Shown one piece after another: positions 1-4,985 of a stretch of DNA of 8,667 nucleotides. The translations under genes were made by a program, and so were the position numbers. The notes beneath the pieces were generated by a model. That model was given only the letters and a program-made list of their open reading frames with translations. It was not told where the DNA came from and searched no databases. Source of the stretch: an uncultured Erysipelotrichales bacterium (lineage in GTDB: Bacteria > Bacillota_I > Bacilli_A > Erysipelotrichales > Coprobacillaceae); NCBI GenBank assembly GCA_910586805.1, contig CAJUJC010000041.1, forward strand, positions 1-8,667, in the 5' to 3' direction. Numbering within the stretch: the stretch's first letter is position 1; each line of letters starts with the position of its first letter.

Positions 1-48
1 TATAAGTAAAAAAAGTAAAATATTGTCATAAAAGCAGAGGTGGAAGTT

Positions 49-822
49 ATGGTATAACAATATTTTTTCTTTGATCTAGATGGGACACTCACAAACAAAG
101 ACACTGGAGAAATTGTTCCAAGTGTAAAAGAGGCTATACGTTTATTACAAGAAAATGGACATTTTGTGTGTATTGCAACAGGTAGAGCTTATTATAAAAC
201 AAGACAATTTGCAAAGAAAATGGGAATTCGTCATATTGTTAGTAATGGAGGGGCAGCTATCACTATTAATAATCAATTACTAGAAAATAAACCACTTCCT
301 TATCAAAAGGCAGTTGCGTTGTGCGAAGAAGCACAAAATAAAGGATTTGGTGTCTTAATTTCAACTGATGATAGTATTGATGTTTGTATGATTGATGATC
401 GTTTTATCCATCAGGTCGGTTATAGAAAAGAACCAACAAGATATTTCTTGTATCAAAATAAAGAGTATAAAGATTTTAAAGATATTTATAAAATATATAT
501 TGCTATCCCTAAAGAAAAGGAAAACCAACTATCATTACTTAAAAGTTTAGGTTATATTCGCTTTATGCCTGATTACTTAACATATCAACATGATGAAAAA
601 GAAAAGGGGATTCAAAGAATGATAGAACTTGTTGGTGGTAAACAGGAAGATGTTGTTGTTTTTGGTGATGATTATAATGATTTGGTAATGTTTAAAGATG
701 AGTGGTTTTCTATTGCGATGGGTAATGCATGTCAAGAGTTAAAGGATAAAGCTGATTTTATAACAAAGAAAAACGTAGATGATGGAATACTCTATGCTTG
801 TCAATATTTTGGATGGATTTAG
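49..822 (+). pseudogene. Cof-type HAD-superfamily phosphatase, reading frame interrupted by TAA at codon 3
   Basis: This is a haloacid dehalogenase-fold, class IIB-capped (Cof-like) hydrolase, a family that usually dephosphorylates sugar phosphates, flavin or other small phosphometabolites in the cytoplasm. The substrate is not readable. From ATG 49, preceded by an AGAGGTGG-type ribosome binding site at 36-43, the frame reads Met-Val-stop (TAA 55-57) and then runs open for 254 codons to TAG 820-822. The catalytic motif I FDLDGT (nucleophile Asp at 73-75, second Asp at 79-81) lies after the stop. Later come the ATGR motif II region, SNGGA, the motif III Lys region (KEKGIQRM) and motif IV GDDYND (about 664-681). 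No ATG, GTG or TTG lies in frame between the TAA and motif I. The first such start, GTG 166, would give a 218-residue protein without the nucleophile. A single TAA-to-AAA change would restore MVKQYFFFDLDGT. It is probably a recent nonsense mutation or a sequence error, since the rest looks intact. Confidence 0.75.
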
Positions 823-841
823 TTGAAAATTTATAAATGAA

Positions 842-859
842 ATAATTGTATACAATTAT
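842..859. promoter_or_regulatory. 18-bp perfect palindrome, putative GntR-type operator upstream of citrate synthase
   Basis: ATAATTGTATACAATTAT is a perfect 18-bp inverted repeat centred at 850/851, 54 bp before the citrate synthase start and overlapping the likely -35 region. Its 12-bp core ATTGTATACAAT recurs at 3396-3407 over the ilvE promoter. The GTATAC centre resembles operators of GntR-family (HutC/FadR-like) repressors. The regulator's identity is an inference, and no GntR gene lies in the window. Confidence 0.6.
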
Positions 860-877
860 ACAAAATTATGGTATATT
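849..877 (+). promoter_or_regulatory. Putative sigma-A promoter of citrate synthase
   Basis: An extended -10, TGgTATATT (TATATT at 872-877), has TATACA (849-854) 17 bp upstream as a 4/6 match to the -35 box. The palindrome at 842-859 covers this -35, so a bound repressor would block RNA polymerase. The leader would be about 20 nt and includes the GGGGTGA ribosome binding site at 894-900. Confidence 0.5.
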
Positions 878-904
878 AAAAGAAATATAGAATGGGGTGA
901 TGAT

Positions 905-2239
905 ATGAATAATTTTATTCAAGATTTTTTTGAACGTTCTTTAGATGAAAATAATATAAAAAATGAATATTATACAAAATATTCTGTAAAAAAAGGATTG
1001 CGTAATGAAGATGGAACAGGGGTTTTGGTTGGGTTGACTAAAATTTCAGATGTTGTTGGATATAAAAAAGAAGGGGATAAAAAGGTTGATGATTATGGTC
1101 AACTTTATTATCGTGGTATTAATGTTAAAGATATTGTTAAAAATAAAAAAGAAAAACATCGCTATTTATTTGAAGAAGTTTGTTTTTTAATTTTGTTTGG
1201 GTATTTACCTAATAAATATGAATTGAAACGATTTAAAACAATATTAAGTGAACATTATGAATTACCAACACATTATTTAGAAGCAAATATTTTAGGATTT
1301 CCTGCTAGGAATTTAATGAATAAATTACAACAGGAAGTATTAATGTTATATAATTATGATAAAGATGCTGATAATATTGGTATTGAGGAAACATTACAAA
1401 AGGGCATTAATTTAATTGCAAAAATTCCATCTATTGTTTGTTATACGTATCAAACAAAAGTTCATTATTTTGATGAACAAAGTTTAATTATTCATCATAT
1501 CAATAAAGATTATAGTATTGCTGAATTGATTTTATCATTGTTAAGAAGTGATGGAAAATTCACCAAAAAAGAAGCAGAAATTTTAGATATTGCTCTTGTT
1601 TTACATGTTGATCATGGTGGAGGAAATAACTCTACATTTACAAATGTTGTGATTTCTTCTACTGGAACAGATATTTATTCAGCTGTTTCAGGTGCTATTG
1701 GTTCTTTAAAAGGACCACGTCATGGTGGTGCAAATTTAGCTGTTAAACAACAAATGGACGAAGTGATTAAAGATATTGGTGTGAAAGCAAGTGATGAAGA
1801 GATTCAAGATATTGTATGTAGAATCTTGGATAAAAACTACAATGATAATAGTGGATTAATTTATGGAATTGGTCATGCTGTTTATACATTAAGTGATCCT
1901 AGAAGTGAAATTCTTGCAGAAGAATGTGAAGAATTGGCTATAGAAAAAGGTAGAAAAGATGAATTTGATTTTTATCAAAGATTTTCAAAAATTGCTGTTG
2001 AAGAGATTTATAAAAGAAAAGGAATTCGTGTTTCTACAAATGTTGATTTTTATAGTGGGCTTGTGTATGATATGCTAGGAATTCCAAGTGATTTATATAC
2101 ATTGTTTTTTGTGATTGGAAGAATCGTAGGATGGATTGCGCATAATATTGAAAATAAATTATATTCTAATCGTATTATTAGACCAGCAACTCAATATGTT
2201 GGTGGTATAAAAGAATATAAGGATATTGAGGAGAGATAA
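905..2239 (+). CDS. gltA: Citrate synthase
   Basis: Condenses acetyl-CoA and oxaloacetate to citrate, the entry to the oxidative arm of the TCA cycle. In fermentative Firmicutes this mainly supplies 2-oxoglutarate for glutamate. The 444-residue length, with about 40 extra N-terminal residues before the core, fits the clostridial form. Catalytic residues are visible: His273 in GPRHGGAN, His324 in GIGHAVY, and Asp381 in NVDFYSG, plus Arg333 in DPR and the substrate-loop His237 in LHVDHGGGNNSTFT. The HGGGNNSTF and GHAVYTLSDPR versions differ from the enterobacterial wording, but I regard them as normal for this lineage. ATG 905 is chosen for GGGGTGA at 894-900. The gene is monocistronic: it has its own promoter and ends in a hairpin that overlaps its last codons. 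No aconitase or isocitrate dehydrogenase gene is adjacent. A 2-methylcitrate synthase activity cannot be excluded but is less likely. Confidence 0.93.
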   Translation: MNNFIQDFFERSLDENNIKNEYYTKYSVKKGLRNEDGTGVLVGLTKISDVVGYKKEGDKKVDDYGQLYYRGINVKDIVKNKKEKHRYLFEEVCFLILFGYLPNKYELKRFKTILSEHYELPTHYLEANILGFPARNLMNKLQQEVLMLYNYDKDADNIGIEETLQKGINLIAKIPSIVCYTYQTKVHYFDEQSLIIHHINKDYSIAELILSLLRSDGKFTKKEAEILDIALVLHVDHGGGNNSTFTNVVISSTGTDIYSAVSGAIGSLKGPRHGGANLAVKQQMDEVIKDIGVKASDEEIQDIVCRILDKNYNDNSGLIYGIGHAVYTLSDPRSEILAEECEELAIEKGRKDEFDFYQRFSKIAVEEIYKRKGIRVSTNVDFYSGLVYDMLGIPSDLYTLFFVIGRIVGWIAHNIENKLYSNRIIRPATQYVGGIKEYKDIEER

Positions 2240-2260
2240 TTATTCTCTTCTTTTTGTTTT
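2228..2260 (+). terminator. Rho-independent terminator of citrate synthase
   Basis: GAGGAGA (2228-2234) pairs with TCTCTTC (2244-2250), with one G-U pair, around a 9-nt loop, followed by TTTTTGTTTT. The 5' arm is inside the end of the coding sequence and the stop codon TAA lies in the loop. Confidence 0.7.
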
Positions 2261-2261
2261 G

Positions 2262-2288
2262 AAAGAAAAAACCACTTTTCAGTGGTTT
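2262..2288 (-). terminator. Rho-independent terminator of ilvE
   Basis: AAACCACT (2269-2276) and AGTGGTTT (2281-2288) form a perfect 8-bp stem with a TTTC loop. Read on the minus strand it is followed by TTTCTTT. It overlaps the first two bases (on the plus-strand map) of the ilvE stop codon. On the plus strand it could act as a weaker second terminator for the citrate synthase transcript. Confidence 0.65.
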
Positions 2289-3351
2289 ATTTTACTAATC
2301 TTGTCCAATTGTATTTATCTTCTAAACGTCCCCATTGAATACCTGTTAAAGTATCATAGAGTTTTTGAGTCAAATCACCAGTTTTAAAATTATTGATAAT
2401 GACTTTCTCACCTTTATAACATAACTCACCAACAGGAGAGATAACAGCAGCAGTTCCAGTACCCCATGCTTCTTTTAAAGTTCCATTACGTCCTGCTTCC
2501 ATTAATTCATCAATGCTTAATTCACGTTCTTCAACTTTATATCCCCAATCTTTTAAAATATGGATAATTGAATCTCTTGTGACACCAGGTAAAACAGAAC
2601 CATCACAAGCAGCTGTAATAACTGTATCTTCAATGAGGAACATAACATTCATTGTTCCAACTTCTTCAACATATTTTCTATGAACACCATCTAACCATAA
2701 AACTTGAGTATATCCATTTTGTTCAGCTTTGACTTGAGCAGCAATACTCGCAGCATAGTTTCCACCACATTTTGTAAATCCAGTTCCACCTTTAACAGCT
2801 CTTACAAATTCATCTTCAACCCAAATTTTAACAGGATTCACACCTTCAGGATAATAAGCTCCAACAGGTGATAAAATGATTAAAAACGTATAACTATCAG
2901 CAGGATGAACACCAACTCCAGGTTGTGATGCAAACATAAATGGACGAATATATAATGATGTTTCAGGTGCAGTAGGAATCCAATCTTGTTCATATTTAAC
3001 AATAGCTTCAACTGCTTCAACAAACATATCTTCAGGTAATTCAGCCATACAAATACGTCTATTTGAATTAATCATACGGCGTGCATTCATTTCAGGTCTA
3101 AATAATAAAATATCGCCATTTGGATTACGATATGCTTTTAAACCTTCAAAAGTTTCTTGAGCATAATGTAAAACCATTGTTGCTGGATCCATAGGAATAG
3201 GTGCATAAGGCACTATTCTTGCATCATGCCATCCCTTATCCTTATGCCAATCAATCATAAACATATGATCTGTAAAATATTTTCCAAAACCTAAATTGTT
3301 TTGATCAGGCTTTTCTTTTAGTTGTGTTGCTTTTTCTATTCTTATTTCCAT
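2287..3351 (-). CDS. ilvE: Branched-chain amino acid aminotransferase
   Basis: This PLP-dependent fold-type IV transaminase interconverts valine, leucine and isoleucine with their 2-oxo acids, using 2-oxoglutarate/glutamate as the partner. It is the last step of branched-chain amino acid synthesis or the first of their breakdown. The 354-residue length fits the longer (eukaryote-like, type II) IlvE group. The PLP lysine is Lys194 in FTKCGGNYA. Also visible are Glu230 in YVEEVGTMN, the GVTRDSI loop (256-262) and the phosphate-binding GTGTAAVISPVG (297-308). FEGLKAYR (68-75) and FRPEMNARRM (84-93) are family signatures. The start codon (3351-3349) follows GGGGG at 3363-3359 with 7 nt spacing; a nearby ATG at 3356 is out of frame. 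A TATAAT promoter lies just upstream, with the palindrome 3396-3407 on its -35. Gene order is divergent from the IIB gene and convergent with citrate synthase. Confidence 0.95.
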   Translation of the reverse strand: MEIRIEKATQLKEKPDQNNLGFGKYFTDHMFMIDWHKDKGWHDARIVPYAPIPMDPATMVLHYAQETFEGLKAYRNPNGDILLFRPEMNARRMINSNRRICMAELPEDMFVEAVEAIVKYEQDWIPTAPETSLYIRPFMFASQPGVGVHPADSYTFLIILSPVGAYYPEGVNPVKIWVEDEFVRAVKGGTGFTKCGGNYAASIAAQVKAEQNGYTQVLWLDGVHRKYVEEVGTMNVMFLIEDTVITAACDGSVLPGVTRDSIIHILKDWGYKVEERELSIDELMEAGRNGTLKEAWGTGTAAVISPVGELCYKGEKVIINNFKTGDLTQKLYDTLTGIQWGRLEDKYNWTRLVK

Positions 3352-3377
3352 AACATAACCCCCTATAAATTAAAAAA

Positions 3378-3406
3378 ATTATACTCCTTTTTTAAATTGT
3401 ATACAA
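3378..3406 (-). promoter_or_regulatory. Promoter of ilvE (minus strand)
   Basis: On the minus strand, a perfect TATAAT (3383-3378) lies 17 bp downstream of TTGTAT (3406-3401). The -35 box is formed by half of the ATTGTATACAAT palindrome, so an operator-bound protein would cover it. Transcription would begin near 3371, leaving a leader of only about 20 nt, too short for a T-box or attenuator. Confidence 0.7.
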
Positions 3407-3407
3407 T
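3396..3407. promoter_or_regulatory. 12-bp palindrome, putative GntR-type operator shared by ilvE and the IIB gene
   Basis: ATTGTATACAAT is a perfect 12-bp palindrome identical to the core of the site at 842-859. It overlaps the -35 box of the ilvE promoter and sits just upstream of the -35 of the divergent IIB promoter (3414-3419). Its centre is 50 bp from the ilvE start, similar to the 54 bp seen at citrate synthase. The function is inferred from position and repetition. Confidence 0.6.
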
Positions 3408-3413
3408 CTTTTT

Positions 3414-3441
3414 TTGTTTTAAAGATGAAATATGTTATAAT
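3414..3441 (+). promoter_or_regulatory. Promoter of the PTS IIB gene
   Basis: Perfect TATAAT at 3436-3441 with an extended TGt at 3433-3435, and TTGTTT at 3414-3419 as a weak -35 with 16 bp spacing. The leader of about 23 nt carries AAAAAGGAG before ATG 3472. It is divergent from the ilvE promoter, with the palindrome between them. Confidence 0.65.
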
Positions 3442-3471
3442 ATTTTGGAAAAAGAGAAAAAGGAGTATGCT

Positions 3472-3870
3472 ATGATAAAAATATTATTGTGCTGTGGTGG
3501 AGGTTTTTCATCAAGTTTTGTCGCTGAACGTATGAAAAAAGAAATTATTGAATATCATATGGAAGAAAAAGTTTTAATTGAATTTTCACCATTTTCATTA
3601 GCTTTAGAAAAAATAAATGATTATGATATCATGATATGTTGTCCACATTTAAATATATATGTTCAACAGTTAGTCAAAAAACAAAATGTTAGTATTCCTA
3701 TCTATATTCTACCTCCAAGAATGTATGGAGCTATGGAAATAAAAGAAATATATCAGGATGCTTATGATGTGATTGAAATGTATAATCAAAATTCAATAAA
3801 CCCTGTTCATTTTCCTGGTGAAGACAATGTTTTAAGAATTACAAGAAAATGTGCTTATAAAAATAAATAG
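3472..3870 (+). CDS. Orphan PTS lactose/cellobiose-type EIIB-like protein
   Basis: 132 residues resembling the IIB domain of lactose/cellobiose phosphotransferase systems, which relays phosphate from IIA to the incoming sugar through a cysteine. The N-terminus KILLCCGGGFSSSF matches the P-loop-like phosphocysteine motif (CSAGMSTS in characterised IIBcel). Cys8 is the expected phosphorylated residue and Cys7 is an extra neighbour. YDIMICCPHL (51-60) is the second beta strand that usually reads DVVLLGPQ, and PPRMYG (81-86) corresponds to the region before the usual YG. The last 25-30 residues go beyond the usual IIB end and include a basic Cys-containing tail. ATG 3472 is chosen because AGGAG (3461-3465) precedes it by 6 nt; upstream in-frame starts run through the promoter. 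No IIA or IIC gene is adjacent, so it may serve a distant permease or be regulatory. I am confident of the fold, not the substrate. Confidence 0.75.
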   Translation: MIKILLCCGGGFSSSFVAERMKKEIIEYHMEEKVLIEFSPFSLALEKINDYDIMICCPHLNIYVQQLVKKQNVSIPIYILPPRMYGAMEIKEIYQDAYDVIEMYNQNSINPVHFPGEDNVLRITRKCAYKNK

Positions 3871-3965
3871 AATATTTTCTATATATTTGTTATTGGAATG
3901 GACTCAAAAAGAATTTGATATAAGTCTATTTGAAAAATAAAATAAAATAGAAATTTATTAAAAAG

Positions 3966-4000
3966 AAAAGGCTTCATATTATAATGATATGAAGTCTTTT
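3966..4000. terminator. Bidirectional terminator between the IIB and hydrolase genes
   Basis: CTTCATAT (3972-3979) pairs with ATATGAAG (3987-3994). The stem extends outward through a G-U and a G-C pair to AAAA/TTTT, giving about 14 bp with a 7-nt loop. T-tracts follow on both strands, so it can end both convergent transcripts. The 95 bp between the IIB stop and this hairpin (3871-3965) show no gene or clear signal. Confidence 0.8.
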
Positions 4001-4003
4001 TGG

Positions 4004-4525
4004 TTATTGTATGATATCGATATGTAATGATTTCATGACATCAATACTTTTTTGATGTGTCGATTGATCAACACTAGATGTTGCTTTCATATCAACATAA
4101 ATAGGTGTTTCAGGTAATGCTGCTTTGACCATAATGGCATTAGAAATAACACAGATATGTGAAACTAATCCCACTAAAGTCACATCTTTATATTCTTTAT
4201 CCTTTAGATAATTTGCTAAATCTAAAGAAGGGAAGGTTGGTTTTTCAAAACATAAACAATCTTTTAATAATTTTTTTGTTTGTCCATATAATTGCCATCC
4301 TTCAGTATTTTTTATACAATGAGCAACTGGAAGTTTTTGTCCTTCATAAGTCTCCATGTAATTTTCTTGGTGAGTATCCATTGTATAAATAATATCATCA
4401 CCATTATTTTGATAATCTTGAATATACTTAACAATAGTATTTTCTAATTTTGGTGCATCTTCAAATCCTAAACTCCCATTAACAAAATCATTTTGATAAT
4501 CAACAACTATTAATAATCTTTTCAT
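4004..4525 (-). CDS. Nicotinamidase/isochorismatase-family cysteine hydrolase
   Basis: 173-residue cytoplasmic hydrolase of the isochorismatase-like fold. The catalytic triad Asp9 (VVDYQNDF), Lys95 (FEKPTF) and Cys125 (SHICVISNA) is complete. Asp50 and His52 (MDTH) and His69 (VAHC) match the metal-binding positions of nicotinamidases. That favours PncA-like deamidation of nicotinamide to nicotinate for NAD salvage over isochorismate hydrolysis, which needs no metal. The protein is slightly shorter than typical PncA, and clostridial relatives are often annotated only as cysteine hydrolases, so I give no symbol. The ATG start (4525-4523) is preceded on the minus strand by AAGGAGA (4541-4535). 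It is transcribed alone, divergently from the arsR-like/ATPase operon, with abutting -35 boxes, and is closed by the hairpin at 3966-4000. Confidence 0.82.
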   Translation of the reverse strand: MKRLLIVVDYQNDFVNGSLGFEDAPKLENTIVKYIQDYQNNGDDIIYTMDTHQENYMETYEGQKLPVAHCIKNTEGWQLYGQTKKLLKDCLCFEKPTFPSLDLANYLKDKEYKDVTLVGLVSHICVISNAIMVKAALPETPIYVDMKATSSVDQSTHQKSIDVMKSLHIDIIQ

Positions 4526-4547
4526 AAAGTTTTATCTCCTTTTTATC

Positions 4548-4575
4548 ATTTTAACAAATATTATTGACGTGTCAA
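4548..4575 (-). promoter_or_regulatory. Promoter of the nicotinamidase-like gene (minus strand)
   Basis: On the minus strand, a perfect TTGACA (4575-4570) is followed after 16 bp by TAAAAT (4553-4548), with an extended TG one base before the -10. The leader is about 16 nt, so the ribosome binding site starts almost at the transcript end. The -35 abuts the oppositely oriented -35 of the arsR promoter. Confidence 0.72.
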
Positions 4576-4592
4576 CAATATTATTGTATACT
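4564..4592 (+). promoter_or_regulatory. Promoter of the arsR-like/cadA operon
   Basis: TTGACG (4564-4569) and TATACT (4587-4592) are separated by an optimal 17 bp. Transcription should start near 4599, at the left edge of the inverted repeat 4600-4623. This is a strong promoter of the kind kept silent by a tight repressor. Confidence 0.8.
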
Positions 4593-4599
4593 CATATTG

Positions 4600-4623
4600 T
4601 CATATGAAGAAATGTTCATATGA
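4600..4623. promoter_or_regulatory. ArsR/SmtB-type operator of the metal-resistance operon
   Basis: TCATATGAA and TTCATATGA form perfect 9-bp arms around a 6-bp spacer, closely resembling the ATATGAAC/TTCATAT operators of CadC, CzrA and SmtB repressors. It covers the predicted transcription start and touches the ribosome binding site AAAGGAGG (4623-4630). Binding of the downstream gene product, and release by Zn/Cd, are inferred. Confidence 0.8.
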
Positions 4624-4636
4624 AAGGAGGCGTATT

Positions 4637-4975
4637 ATGGATAAAGTGACAATTGTTCATCAGGAAATCGTTGATAAAGTTATTGATTCTTTACCAAATG
4701 AAGAAACATTATATGATGTAGCTGAACTATTTAAGGTATTTGGTGATTCAACGAGAATCAAAATTATATGTGCGTTATTTGAATCGGAAATGTGTGTTTA
4801 TGATTTAGCTGCTTCGCTTTCAATGACACAATCAGCAATTTCACATCAATTAAGAATTTTAAAAAATGCGAAATTGGTTAAATTTAGACGTGATGGAAAA
4901 CTCATGTATTATTCGTTAGATGATGATCATGTTAAACAAATTTTTGATGCTGGATATAAACATATTATGGAATAG
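4637..4975 (+). CDS. ArsR/SmtB-family metal-sensing transcriptional repressor
   Basis: 112-residue winged helix-turn-helix dimer that would repress its own operon until excess divalent metal binds. The DNA-recognition helix is SMTQSAISHQLRILKNAKLV (62-81), followed by the wing FRRDGKLMYYSL. The inter-subunit alpha-5 metal site is complete: Asp96, His98, His109 and Glu112, with exactly the D-x-H-x10-H-x2-E spacing of SmtB and CzrA (Zn/Co sensors). The alpha-3 site used by CadC for Cd/Pb is not: ELCVCDL-type sequence reads EMCVYDL here, leaving only Cys53. So Zn is the likely inducer. ATG 4637 is chosen because AAAGGAGG lies 6 nt upstream; ATG 4604 lies inside the operator. It is the first gene of an operon, 10 bp ahead of the ATPase gene, whose GGGG ribosome binding site overlaps the arsR stop codon. 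Confidence 0.9.
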   Translation: MDKVTIVHQEIVDKVIDSLPNEETLYDVAELFKVFGDSTRIKIICALFESEMCVYDLAASLSMTQSAISHQLRILKNAKLVKFRRDGKLMYYSLDDDHVKQIFDAGYKHIME

Positions 4976-4985
4976 GGGTATTTAT

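Noticed and set aside
166..822. A shorter HAD protein starting at GTG 166
   Set aside because: It would lack the catalytic motif I and has no ribosome binding site; the frame clearly continues upstream to the TAA at 55-57.
3352..3377. T-box or attenuator leader for ilvE
   Set aside because: The predicted leader is only about 20 nt, too short for any riboswitch.
3322..3471. N-terminal extension of the IIB protein
   Set aside because: The stretch covers the divergent promoters and the ilvE start; AGGAG precedes ATG 3472.
4584..4593. TTGTATAC as a third copy of the palindromic operator
   Set aside because: The right half is not complementary (TTGTATACTC); it is explained as the -10 region of the arsR promoter.
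4604..4636. Upstream ATG of the repressor gene
   Set aside because: It lies inside the operator and upstream of AAAGGAGG, which serves ATG 4637.
4920..4985. Upstream ATG of the ATPase gene, within the repressor gene
   Set aside because: The extra residues do not resemble an HMA domain, and GGGG at 4975-4978 fits ATG 4986.
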